From: Hoplostethus atlanticus
Taxonomy: Eukaryota; Chordata; Actinopteri; Trachichthyiformes; Trachichthyidae
Assembly (NCBI GenBank): GCA_034670405.1
Contig: JAXDDX010000004.1
Location: 11,681,501-11,745,500 of the forward strand
Direction: 5' to 3'
Length of the DNA stretch: 64,000 nt
Shown here: piece after piece, positions 52,701 through 64,000 of the stretch
Position numbering within the stretch: the stretch's first letter is position 1
Layout of the letters: each line of letters opens with the position of its first letter
Notes under the pieces: model-generated
Database searches by the model: none
What the model was told of the DNA's origin: nothing
Seen by the model: the letters and a program-made list of their open reading frames with translations, nothing else
Program-made: the position numbers and the translations under genes

Positions 52701-55700
52701 GACCTATTTCTGGCTGCTATGAAAGGTCTACAGGATTTCCCTGGAGATATTCCCAACCATGTACAAAATTAAACAGCTGGAGCCTGCGCTCACAGCCCAC
52801 ACTAAACGACACTGCAGCAACAGAGGAGAAACTGCAGTGATCTCTGCAGAGAAAAGGCCAGCTTCATAGGAAGGCTCTGGGAGAGGTCCAGTGTAATCCT
52901 CATGAGTCAACTGAGGTCCTGTTTAGACCCATAGCCCATCTCTCAGAAGACGATACTAGTCTAACACCAAAACAAGAACACACACAAACCCCAACTAGAC
53001 AGGACTGTAAACAAACACACTGTATGGAACCAATAAAGGCAGCTTTGAAGGAAAGCGCTCTCCAGCTTGGAGATCACTAACCAAGCACTGGCTGCCATCA
53101 TCTTCTTCTCACGTATGAGTCAATGGAATGGCCTGCTGACATCATACTTCTAGAAAAGCCCTTGCCCAAAGCCAATTAAAGGATTTGGCCAACGAGTGAG
53201 CACTTTCATCGGCTGCGGCAGCACATGTGACCGACTCTTAGAACTAATGCTCAGGTACCTTTTTCTTTTTTTTTTGCTCCACCCAAGTTAGCTGGCAAGG
53301 TTGATGGGATTTGTCAATCACTCAAAATAAGCCAATGGTCATTCAGTTGGGCTGGATTCCTTGTGTAATCCAATCTTTGACTTATATTCACTGCCATGTG
53401 TACTGGTGACTAAAACAAAACCATGCCCAGTCCACCCACTACAACATCACCGGTCACTGGCTCGCAATTTAGGGGAACACATTCATTCCCATTAGTTTTT
53501 ATAAACAATAGACTAGGTTGATGAATCAGCCTAATGGAACATTTGGTAACACTTTATTTGAAGGGGTGTGCATAAGACTGTCATGACACTGTCATAACCA
53601 TGACATGACACCTGTCATGACCATAACCCTAACCCTAACCGCTTCATGAATGTTTATGACTGTTGTCATTAAGTGTCATTCGGTAAATTATGTCATTGTT
53701 AATGCAAAGTTGACATTGTTTGAGATGTCTTTACCGAATGACACTTAATGACAACAGTCATAAACATTCATGAAGCGTCCTTCATGGTCATGACAGGTGT
53801 CATGTCATGGTTATGACAGTGTCATGACAGTGTTATGCACACCCCTTCAAATAAAGTGTTACCGAACATTTTTGCTCAGGAGATTGTTTTACATCCAAAT
53901 TCAAAAAGGCAATCTATGAAAACACAAATGGCCCAAAAACTAACAGCTGTATGACTAATTTATGGCCACCCAATACAATTTCTCAAATTTCTAGACAAGC
54001 AAATGTGAGAGGAAATTATAAGCATTGTGAGAGCACATCTCAAAAGCCCCACTTGACAGTTTTGACAAACTCCAGTGCAAAACTAACTTATGTCAAGTCC
54101 AGGAAAAAGAAGGGTATTGATTTCCCTCTTCTAAATATGGTGAGAAACCTGGTCGGTCAGAATGAGTCTTTTGACAACATTAAACCGACCCCCCCATAGT
54201 TTGGATTTTAGAACTGATATGAGAGTTTGTGTATCAAGAAACATGTCATTGTGTGTCTTTACCACTAATCAAATAATGCCATCTCTTGCTAAATTGATTG
54301 AGCCCTTGTCGCTTTTCAATTTCATGTTTTATGATTAACTGTGCAGTCCCATTTCATTACAGCCGTTTTAATGTTTTCTATATTGCATCTAACAATAAAA
54401 GACCCCTGGGTGCTTTCGGCTCCTTATGGTCAACCTGGTAATAAGAACAAGACCTTCAAATCCTCTGAACTTCATTTTGTCTCTTCCATTCATATTTGTC
54501 TTGCTGTAATCAGGTTACATATATGGATGGAGAGTGAGAGAACAGCTTGTTTCAGGTTTTTCAAGCGGAGACAAGTTACAAGTAATCAAACTGGTAAGTG
54601 TCACGGACCTTCGACAAGCAAGATACCTGATATGGGATCTGTCAACCAGGCCTGAACCACGTCAGCATCAATTAAATTTTACAATACATAGCCTGATGTG
54701 CTGACACGTCTCCTGCAGCCTGTTATCTATCAGAACTGATAAAGACATTAGTGAACAAAGACACTGCAACATAATGTTGACCGTATCACTGTAGCCAACA
54801 GTATTAAGGCTGCTCCTTTGTTTGGTGAGATATACAGTAAGGCAGGACCCCACTCATAACAACCTGATGACCGATACAACATTCCTGTCATTCTCTGGGT
54901 GGTGAGAGGAGAGTGTGCTGTGTAGTAGCTGCAACCACTGGAAAGAAAAGGGCAAGCCATATTGTATTTCTTCAGCTACTGAGAAATGTCCATTTCCTAT
55001 ATGCTGTGCGGGTGAGTACAGCATGAGCCGTACAGCATTTAAAGATAAATCACTCCTGCCTTCCCCTCCCCCAAACAGTCACAGCAGTGCTGCAGCACCC
55101 TTTGAGCGAAGCCTCGTTCTGAGCGGGGACTGGAGCAACGCCAGTTCAGCCAGAACCAGATCCAGAGTGAAACAGTGAGCTTCTCTCACATTGCTACACG
55201 TTGACCTACATAATTTATAGTCAGCTGATTGATTCTTGTGCCACAGGAAAGACGGTGTGGCACAAAACAGCCCGTGCCCTTGGCTGGCCTGTGATGTTAG
55301 TACTAGTACTCTAATCTGAGAGCTTGCATGGAGAGCAGCGGTACTAATTGAGCACCAAACAAATCCACAGGGGCTGAACATTTATTCAAGACGGAGACGA
55401 CCCCATTTCAACCTGGAAAATTTAACCTACTGTTATAGCAACACAAACCTGATCATGGAGGGAAACTGTAGATTGTGTGTTATGACGGTACCCCAATTGG
55501 AGAGAGGGGTGTGTGTGGGGGGTGGGAGGGGGTGTGTTCTGGATTTACTACTCTTCAGTCCCAGGCTGGACATGATCTCCCTTGTGCAGATGACCAACCT
55601 GAAGCTAATTGCTAAATGTCACACACACTGCTAAAATGCATCTCCTAGGAAATGCTGATGTCAGCATCCTAACATTAACCCTTTCCTAAGTGAGCCAAAT

Positions 55701-57109
55701 ATTTGTTTGCAACCACTGAATGTTTGTTTTTGGTGGTGAGGAAGTCTGCAAACCAGAATGGATAGAGACTGACAGTCAGGAAGCCAAGATAAATATACAG
55801 ATAATAATTCTACTACAGCTTGCCCATATTTCTATACTGGGTACAACAAAAACACTGTTCATGAAGAAACCCCCCAAATAGACCTGTACCTCACATCCAG
55901 AGTTGTGCAGGATTGCAAACCTATTTGCAGAGGGTTCCCCCCATTTAAATCCTGCAAAGCTCAGAGCTTTCATCAGACTTGATTCCCTGACAGATGAATT
56001 GGTTTTCCAGGCCAAACTAATCCTTGAAATCAAACAGAAGCAGGACCCTACTGTAGCTCGCAAGAAGCCCCAATACTACAGTGTGTGTAGTTCAGTGGAA
56101 AGTTACATTAACTTTGCAATACCCACATTTTGAGTCTCGTGTTTTACAGTAACTGAGGTCCATGTGCTTCGATTTTTAGGTGCAGAATATTTGCAATAAA
56201 AAGGTACACCCAATTTTCATAGGGTGCCTCATAAGGCCATTTCAACTGACACTGGTCTGGGCTGGCTTAGATGTCATTTGACAGCAAAGCACAGACTCAC
56301 CCTGTGTCTCTATCAGGCAGCCACACATCTCCCATGTCCCTGCTGATTATCTATAATGCAGACCATCCCACACAGACACCCAAATATGACCGAGAAGGAA
56401 CCGTGCAACATACGAAACCCCCTACACAACTGGGGTTTGTGTCTTAAATCAGTCGGATGCCACTGCAAAACAGCACAAGAACCTGATCTTGCACCTCCGC
56501 TCACATGAAAGGCTGGAGCACAGTGGCTTCCCACCACAGTGCGGTCTTTGTTATGATGACAGAAAGCATGTCACCACTCACCTTCCAGCCAGCAGAGCTA
56601 TTGCTGTCCCCTTTGTCCTTGAAATATGGCACAGACCTCACCATCCAGTCATAGATTTGGGACAATGTCAACCTTTTCTCGGGGGAGCTCTCAATGGCTT
56701 GGGTAATGAGGTCTGCATAGGAGTAGTTGCCCCAGGCATTCCTGCGGGCAGAGGACTTCCTCAACTGCTGGGATGCAGAGCCCGTGAGAGCCGTGGCAAG
56801 GGTCTGCGTGGATGAAGGGGACCCGTCAGCCCCTTCATCCTTACCCGGGGCACGCTGAACCTCCACGGGCTGCGAGGTGCCGCTCAGCTCCCGGGGTTTA
56901 GCGTTGGCTTTCTGCGCGATGCCGCCCTCGGTGTCATTCTCATCATCCTCTTCTTCTGGGATTACGTCAGTGTCATTTGTTCCGGGCTTGTCCGCACCAG
57001 ACTCCGGACGAGGCAGGGGCCAAGTGCAGGACCGTGGCCTCTTCTGGGGCTCGAAATCCGGATCTATTTCAACATTTAAAGGAGGGTCATTGTGCGGTGC
57101 CTCGGCCAT
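49720..57109 (-). CDS. foxo3: forkhead box protein O3
   Basis: Forkhead transcription factor downstream of insulin/PI3K-AKT, controlling stress, apoptosis and autophagy genes; AKT phosphorylation keeps it cytoplasmic. Two coding exons, 56582-57109 and 49720-51054, joined in phase 0 give about 620 aa. The ATG at 57107-57109 starts MAEAP as in the family; the frame is open ten codons upstream to another Met. AKT sites are visible at T29 (RPRSCT), S222 (RRRAVS) and S284 (RSRTNS). The forkhead domain spans about residues 124-220 and is split by the intron after SAGWK, the usual FOXO position; recognition helix [13 protein letters not shown] is intact. The C-terminal activation region has [23 protein letters not shown]3 rather than FOXO1/4/6 by overall match and by the afg1l neighbour; whether it is the a or b paralog is not decided. 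Confidence 0.95.
51392..52610 (+). mobile_element. truncated non-LTR retrotransposon (LINE) with reverse transcriptase
   Basis: The frame 51392-52408 (338 codons) holds the 3' part of a reverse transcriptase: [13 protein letters not shown], then the catalytic YADD at 51559-51570, then the thumb/C-terminal region ([11 protein letters not shown]). The 3' tail reads 'ctcaatgtgattaccctgg' then 'ttaaataaaggat' and an A-rich end, like fish L2/CR1-type elements. The 5' half, with any endonuclease domain, is missing. It lies in the foxo3 intron, antisense to the gene. The frame has no stop, which suggests a fairly young insertion. Confidence 0.88.
53545..53863. mobile_element. foldback hAT-type MITE with 8-bp target-site duplication
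   Basis: A 319-bp palindromic element. The outer 78 bases of each end match as inverted repeats with about one mismatch (start 'ggtaacactttatttgaagg'), and a further block pairs inside. It is flanked by the direct repeat GAACATTT at 53537-53544 and 53864-53871. Eight-base duplications are typical of hAT transposons. A telomere-like 'ccctaaccctaacc' lies in the left arm. No ORF; in the foxo3 intron. Confidence 0.88.
53872..56581. other. remainder of the foxo3 intron
   Basis: About 2.7 kb between the MITE and coding exon 1. Open frames up to about 100 codons exist on both strands, but none has splice signals or family resemblance. Confidence 0.5.
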
Positions 57110-59238
57110 GTTACTCGCGATATCTCGGTCGTTGCACAAAGGGTTATAAAATCACTCGAGCCGCATTCCATCAATGTTGTCTGTTGGCTTCGGCGACAAT
57201 TTACTACGCACGGTTATGCTAGTGTCCACCGTCTGTCCCGGTCCAGCACGTGTCCGTCCTCTCGCAGACGTTTATCCGTACTAGGCAAACGGATCGGGAT
57301 GAGCAGCATTAACACAATATTCCCATTTCTCGTGCACGGCCCACACCCCTGAGGAAGTGCATTGCAATCTAGCGAAATGTGCAGTTAGGAAGAGTCGGCG
57401 GCGGCGGCGACTCTTGCAGGAATCCGAACGGCGTTCCTTTACAAGCGGCCGTCCTGAAATGCGATCTCGCGACTTGCATGCCCCCCCCACCACCCCGCCG
57501 CACAAAAAAAAAAATCACCACAACATTAATGTCACCACATCAGCTTCATCATCCCGTCTACAGCTGCCATCTTGACCATTCCCTTTCCCCAAGTTCTTTA
57601 TCATCCGAGCTGCCAGTCGGCTGTGCGGTGCGCTGCTCACCGGACACCATCAAGGCGGAGGTTGGTTTCAAATAGGCCCAGCTCCTGAAAGAAACCTACT
57701 GGAGAAATGTGGCGACGCTCAAAACCACCCCGCTCCCGGCTAAAAATGACGGATAGTGGCAGTGCAGCTCTCGCATCTTGACACGTCCAGCAGAGTAACC
57801 TCTACGGCCAGCAGTCTGCCGTACGGTTCATTCAATCTACTGCTGTGCTGGCGCAAACCCTCCGCGTCCGTGTGGAGAGAAGAGAGACCTGCCCCCTGGA
57901 CTGCACACGAATTAAAGCGACAGTATGTAACAGTATGGATGTCCGCTTGACAGTGGCGTAACTACTCATCAGTACGATGTGCATTTCCTGTCTCGTATCG
58001 CTGTAGCGTTGGCTGAATGAGAGCAGGGCAGGCGAGCCGCACTCTTTGGTGTAAAACGTGGTCAGGAATAATGCAGGGTTAGCACGCGCTGAAAGCTGCA
58101 ACAATGTCGCTCTCACTTCAAAATAAAATGATTTGAGCTCCTTAACGTGATTCTCTTAACATGTTTGAAACCAGTAAGCCAAACTGCAGTAACGTATTTT
58201 GGTTTTACAAGGTCAAAGGTCATTATTAGATTCTACCCATTAGTAGTAATACTTTTGCTGAGGCAAGAGATACACTTTGAAGCCTTTTCCTCCTCACTTT
58301 CATTTCTCACACAGTTACTGCTCTTTGGTTTTGCAGGGCAGTGTATAATGTCATTTTTTTTTTTATAAAAGCAAAACAGTTGCTCACAGGCAACCAATTA
58401 AACATCAAACAACCGTAGCAGTGTGAACCTTGTGAATTATTATTGGCCTCCTTTATCAAGCTAGATACAGGAAAAAAAATTTAATGGTGCCATTAATAAC
58501 ATGTAAACTAAAACACTTCATCTCCAAATTACACAGCACCGGTTCCTTTTGGCGAGCATGCTTTAAGTTTTGAGTAAGAGTGCAGTGCCGCTGTACGTGC
58601 CAAACATTAAACACTGATGAATGAGGCCCAATGTTATTGTACAGTGCATCTGTGAAATGCTGAGATAAACATTTCACAAACACCACTTTAATAAATAAAC
58701 ACAAATCGACAGCTTTGGATCCCAATCCGTTCTGTAACCACTGTATTTATATTTTACAGTGTCAGAACAATATACACTTCCTTTAAACAGATCATACGTC
58801 TTTCAAAAACATACAACATCTCAATAGAGATCGCTTAAAACCGCTCTTAAATCTTCCTAAAAACATTTCCAAGTCCACCAACTCTTTCCCAGGGTTATAC
58901 AAAAGTAAATATAGTTGGACCATTACAATACAGAGCTGAAAGCAATAAGACACCCCAAAGGCTCATCTTAAGTACAATCTGTACACACTGTGTAAAGTGC
59001 AAAGGCAGAATAAAATGATAAAAGGCTTTAATAACTCAATAAATATTTTCCAGTAATTTGATCCAGAGTCTCTGTACAGGGTTCTGCACACATCCTGTTG
59101 AATAGTCCCATTCGATTTGTGCTGGCGCAGCTGGATAGGGTGTGTAGGAGTAGTGTTCTGTCTCGGCTGTTCTTGGCAGATAGGAGGGCTTATGGCGTAC
59201 AGCCTGCGTAACGTGGTTGACTTTTCCCCCCCCAACTG
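57110..59238. other. foxo3 5' region and foxo3-afg1l intergenic DNA
   Basis: 57110-57750 is CpG-rich and should hold the foxo3 leader and promoter, with short A and C homopolymers near 57480-57520. From 57900 to 59238 the sequence is AT-rich and probably includes the afg1l 3' UTR. No coding exon is seen. Confidence 0.5.
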
Positions 59239-62200
59239 CTACACCTGCGATTTTGTGCTTCTGTCCCCCTCCTCCCAATACTGTTCTGTCTGCATTTCCG
59301 TAAGACGAGACACCGTCCTCTGGAAGGCAAACAGTTCCTCTTCCCCGCTGAAGATGGACAGGCTGCTGGCTGCGTCCTGTTAAACAGTGGATTAATTGTT
59401 GCCCTGTGTTATTCACTCAATAGGAAATCATTTCACACTGGAGTCTTTCCATTGATGTTTCAACACATGAGCTGTATGAGCCGATCTACCATTGTTCCTG
59501 TGTTGCAAGTCCTACCAACCAAACTACTTCAGCCGGTTTCATTATCTACATTTTCCAAGGAAACATGCAGCCAGTATGAAAAACAGGTTTAGCTGAGAAA
59601 ACCAAAAAGAGTCCTTACCCTTTTCAGCCCCAGATCATCCATGAGAATGTGACTCTCGTCGTGATCATGATCCCCTTCGTGCACAAACATGTTCTCCAAT
59701 GGGTGATCTGCCAGAATCACCACCCGCACCTGAACCCACATGAAATAAAACATGAACTTCCAGGACATTGATCAAGTTCAGCATCTTACCACAGGTCAAG
59801 TGTGTGACAACAATATGAATGCTTGCCGGCTACCTTATGGTCATAGAGGGCATCTACAAGCGTTATGAGCCGCCTGGCTTGCGTTTTCTTATTCAGCGTC
59901 AGCAGAGGAATGTGTCGAACAAAGATGGTGTCAAACAGCCTGGACATCTCCAGGTAGTCACTGGCCCCTAGAGGCTGAAGCATCACATTCAATTAAATCT
60001 CAGGTCAGTTCAACCTGTTCACCAATATTATCATCAAGCCTGTAAGAGTAGGATTGCTACTCCATTCTTTCTAATAGACATTTTTTGTGTGAATCCAGAC
60101 CTGTCACTTAGTGTGTTCTGGGATGATAAGATGAGACAAAATATCGGCAATAAATGTAACAAAGCAATACATTTGTAAGTGTATAGCCACAGAAACACCA
60201 AAAGATCCTAGATTAGCAGTCGTACTCTTTTAAGACTGATAAATGTAGAGCTATGCCACTATAATATCATTATACCCATCATGCAATATGTATTTCATGC
60301 ATGATGAAGGGCCGAGACACTCACTCTATCACACAGCTCCTCAAAAGTACAGTCTGCTATGGTCCCACACGCTTTGTTCAGACGGACTTTCCTACCATGC
60401 ACATTCATCACCCTTGGTCGTGTTACTGTGGGGGAAAAGGAATTATGGTAACAAAACATCATACAGCAAAAGGTTTCAATTTTGAAGCAACAGTAACAAA
60501 AAGAATGAGAAAATCCCATAATATCAGCTCCAGTATTACCAAGTTAAATGCTCATCCACTTACTGTCATTCTGTTTGAAAGCCAGCTCATCGAACATCTT
60601 ATCGAGTGTAGCTTCTGCATCAGCCTCACTTGAGCTGGATTCAAATGCAATAAGGCGACATTCAAAACACATTTATACTACAGGTCAAAACCAAAGAAAA
60701 CCAAAGTAAACCTAAATACATGAACTCCAGATAAATCCAGTATAGTTATCGTTTGGTTTGCGTCACATATTTCTTACAGAAAGTAGAGTTTTCCAGCAGA
60801 TGGTTTATTAGTTTTGCGGTAATCTATCCCAGAATCCAGGCGAAGAGTTTGGCAATATTGCTGCAAGAGAGGGGAAAAGAAAGATTACCAATATGTGCCT
60901 TTAAAATATAAAGAAGACAATCAAAGTTGCAATAAGCTTGCAACAATTGGCAACTGGTGTTCATGATTTCCACTGCAAGACATATACTTGTGGAATGTCA
61001 AAGCCACAGTGGCTCAGCTCTTCAGATAGTTAAGTAACAACTTCTCCTTACCTGCAACACGGCAATAAAAGGCACAAAGTTGACTCTCTGTAGCCCATTT
61101 TTATACAAGTCTGAGGAAGAAAGGGCCTTATCAGATACTTTCCTATTTTCTTTGATAAATCTATTTAAAGTTTAAAAGTATAGTGGATTCAGAAAGTATT
61201 CAACCCCTCTAGACCTTTTCTGTATTTTTGTGGTGTTGCAGCCTGAATTCAAAATGCAGCCTGTTTCAAATGTAGGCAAACATATTTATATATATTATTC
61301 TAGAAGTCTAAAACCCTCTAAGGAAAATACTCTGTAGAAGTAGAAGCACCTTTGGCAGCGACTGCAGCTTTGAGTCTTCTTGGATTAATCTGTATCAGCT
61401 TGGCACATCTGGATTTGGGGGTTTTCTCGCATTCATCCCTGCAGATTTGCTCAGGCAAGTTGGATAGAGATCATCTGTGAACGACTATCATCAAGTCTAC
61501 AGATTTTCAATGGGATTCAAGGCAGGGCATTGACTGGGCCACTCAGGACCTTCACAGTCTTGTTCTGAAGCCATTCCAGCCATTGGCTGTATGCTTCAGG
61601 TCTTTGACCTATTGTCCTAATCTAAAAGGTCTTTGGCTCTGAAGCAGGATTTCAAGACTATAGGTCCATTTATTGTTCCCTCTATCCTTAGAAGTACCCA
61701 GTGGGCTGCACTGACTGTTGTCCTTCTGACAAGATCTCCCATCACAGCCAAAGAACTCTGTAGTCTTGTCAGAGTGGACTTTGGGTTCTTGGTCACCTTC
61801 CTGACTGAGGTGCTTCTTGCCCGGTTGCTCAGTTTGGTCGGACAACCATAGTATCTGGGTAGATCTATTTCCTAATGATTGAGGCGACTGTCCTCTTGTG
61901 AAACTTCAATACATTAGAAACTGTTTTATACCGTTCTGCTGATCTATGCCGGCTCATAATTCTGTCTCTGAATTCTACAGACGGTTCCTTGGACTTCAGG
62001 TTTCTGCTCTGACATGCACAGCCTTCTGTTAAGACTTTATTCATTCTAAATCATGTCCAATCAAACAACTGAATTGCCGACAGGTCTCCTTAAACCAATT
62101 TGCTGCAAATGGGGTGAATACTTATTGACATTTCAGCTCATATTTTTAATTAGTCTGTAAAAAAAATGTTAATAAAAAACATCCACTTTGACATTATGCA

Positions 62201-63964
62201 TTATAGCGTATAGATCAGTGACACAAATCCTACTTTAATTCCTTTCTAATTTAGGCTACACCACCACAACATGTGGAAAAAAGTCAATGGGGTTGAAAAC
62301 TTTATGAAGGCACTCTAGCAAACAAATGCCACTCGCTACTCACCTACAGGGGGACGGTTAGAAGTGGCTACCACAACAACGCCGTGCAGGAACAGGTTCT
62401 CAAAAAGCTGCTTGAGAATCATAGCATCAGCGATATCAGTGACCTGTAAGATTGTGTTACAAATAAATCAACGTTGTCACACCTATAGTTGTTCTGCAGT
62501 TCAATGGTTAGAGCACAGCACCAATGCAAGGTTAAAGGTTCAATTGCTACTGAGGCCAGAGACACTAAAAATGTATGCACTCCTGACACCGTGAGACTCT
62601 TAATAAAATCCATGGCTCTATTGGGAAAAAGATCCTAGCCCATTTACTGTAGGTTGTATAATCGTTACCTGAAACTCATCAAAGCACAAAACGCTAGCCT
62701 CCTCACTAATCTCCTCAGCAACTGGTGCAATGGGGTCATAGGATTTGGCCATCTTCCCTGCTTTCCTCTTTGGCATACTCTGTTTCAGCCGGTGGATCCC
62801 TAAAAACAAAAAGAGCAAAAATCAATCTTGGCTCTAGTTCTGTACAATATCCTGTAGGATGTAAAAGCGGATGGATGTAAAATGTTTGATCCAGAGGAAG
62901 TACCAACAACAAAGGAGGATACACATAAACACTGGCAGCTTCTTGGCTAAAGGCAAAATGAATTGTAAAATACAAATAACTTAAAAAATACGCTAACATT
63001 TCTACTTTTTACTGTAACATTTCGTGAGCCAGTCAGGGTAAAATGGTGCTTGTTTTTCCTTCTTGGTTATTCAGGTATTTGTGGAGTACAGATAAATCGC
63101 TAGCTAGACTCTTAATACCAGTTAACGTTAGAAAGTTACTGTCACCATTTGACAGCGGAGCACTGACAGTGCAGACAAAAAATGCATATATACACCGATC
63201 ATCAACACAGGATAACAAATACACAAAGCAGATGTGTAGATTTGGTTAACTAACCATCTATGAATGAATACCAAGAAGTGTGTACCAAACTACATGCTTT
63301 TTGTACTTGGTGTGTCTTTGTTTTTACTTCTCTAGACTCGAGAGCCTTTGCAGCTCAGGGTATACATGTCTCACTTTCTACATTAGGAGTACTCACTTTT
63401 ATGCACATCCAACATGAAGCCATGGAAGTGAACCCTCTTCTTCTTTTCAGCCTCAACGTATGAATAAAACATGTCCATTGCCATAGTTTTTCCTGTACCT
63501 AGGCACATTAAAGGACACACAAAATAGGACTGCATCAACATGTATGGACAACTTTAGCAAAATAATTCAACTTAAATGTACAATTCTGCGGCCTACATTA
63601 CTTACCAACATCGCCGTAGATGTAGTAACCTTTTGGGGGCTTGGGTTTTGTGAAAAACTGCAAGATATAGAAAGAAAAACTGTAGGATTCTGTTGAAATG
63701 TTTCCATCTGTTGGCCAAAGGATGAAATAATCAGTGAACATGAGGAGATGACGCTTACTACCTTGGAAAAGAAAGACGTCGGCGTGTTGCTGTATCCTCT
63801 CAGGGTTTTCTGCAACCGGTCCAGTTTCTGAAGCACTGCCTTCTGATGTTCATCCTCGTGCAGCACGCCATCCGCAATAAGACTGCTGTAGTGTTGCAGT
63901 GGCCCGCTGAAGCCGGCGTTGGCTTGGCTGTCCTCAACCGCCTGCTGTGCATCTGCCGTGTAAC
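59239..63964 (-). CDS. afg1l: AFG1-like AAA+ ATPase, mitochondrial (LACE1), 5'-partial
   Basis: Inner-membrane-associated mitochondrial ATPase implicated in turnover of nuclear-encoded complex IV subunits. Twelve exons join in frame: 63762-63964, 63606-63657, 63397-63498, 62669-62799, 62344-62443, 61052-61110, 60778-60860, 60564-60628, 60325-60425, 59834-59974, 59619-59729 and 59239-59376 (stop TAG 59239-59241), about 428 residues against 481 in human. Motifs in order: [10 protein letters not shown] near the start, Walker A (GDVGTGKT, split between the exons at 63606 and 63397), Walker B (LCFDEFQ) ending exon 62669, [11 protein letters not shown] sensor region in exon 62344, [17 protein letters not shown] and GASDYLEM further on, then a C-terminal [18 protein letters not shown]. 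The exon with the mitochondrial presequence lies beyond the window. At the 62344 junction the donor GTAG|gtgagt gives RPPV-DLYKNG where human has RPPE-DLYKNG. Confidence 0.95.
61183..62315. mobile_element. Tc1/mariner-like non-autonomous DNA transposon
   Basis: About 1.13 kb bounded by imperfect inverted repeats. The left end reads 'gtggattcagaaagtattca'; the right end on the other strand reads 'gtgccttcataaagttttca'. TA dinucleotides flank both sides. The interior resembles a widespread fish element ('gaatacttattgacatttca', 'ttcttggtcaccttcctgac'). No intact transposase frame is seen. It fills most of an afg1l intron and ends 28 bases from exon 62344-62443. Confidence 0.75.
62490..62600 (+). 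repeat. tRNA-derived SINE-like fragment
   Basis: 'tggttagagca' resembles a tRNA A box and 'ggttcaattgc' a B box, about 30 bases apart, in an afg1l intron. It lacks a proper cloverleaf, so it is a SINE head or decayed tRNA-like sequence and not a tRNA gene. Confidence 0.4.
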
Positions 63965-64000
63965 CTTGGAAGTAACAGCACAGATAAAGACACATCAGAT

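Noticed and set aside
57110..57139. Upstream in-frame Met ten codons before MAEAP in foxo3
   Set aside because: FOXO3 proteins start at MAEAP, and the added residues have no family counterpart.

Overview
This is vertebrate nuclear DNA, almost certainly from a ray-finned (teleost) fish. Genes are split into many short exons by compact GT-AG introns. The introns carry typical fish repeats: hAT-like MITEs, a Tc1/mariner-like element, a LINE reverse transcriptase fragment and long (CA)n, (TC)n and (GATA)n microsatellites. Every named gene has a recognisable vertebrate ortholog. Nothing bacterial or viral and no CRISPR array was seen.

Layout: about 1-6200, upstream or 5' intronic DNA of sash1 with repeats and one possible unidentified exon; 6222-19214 (+), sash1, an SH3/SAM signalling scaffold with its first exon outside the window; 19618-19974, a partial copy of the last ddo exon next to a perfect 76-bp palindrome; 20137-21660 (-), ddo, a peroxisomal D-aspartate oxidase; 22424-22468, a scrap of 28S rRNA; 23277-27376 (+), zbtb24, a BTB/AT-hook/zinc-finger regulator with a one-base frameshift in its last exon; 28569-47023 (-), ccdc162, assembled here as 44 exons that stay in frame for about 2,121 residues; 47639-57109 (-), foxo3, two coding exons and a 5.5-kb intron with a LINE and a hAT MITE; 59239-63964 (-), afg1l, a mitochondrial AAA+ ATPase lacking only its first exon or exons.

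The order zbtb24 - ccdc162 - foxo3 - afg1l, with ddo, corresponds to genes that lie on human 6q21, while SASH1 is on 6q24, so this is a conserved but rearranged synteny block. The genes share no pathway. ccdc162, foxo3 and afg1l lie head to tail on the minus strand, and sash1 and ddo converge.

I see no convincing undescribed multi-gene system. The notable points are the loss of the second SAM domain of sash1, the zbtb24 frameshift, the ddo exon duplication beside a large palindrome, the complete ccdc162 (CCDC162P is annotated as a pseudogene in human), and three TIR-bearing MITE families repeated through the window. Family and ortholog statements come from recognising protein sequence by eye; no database search was run.
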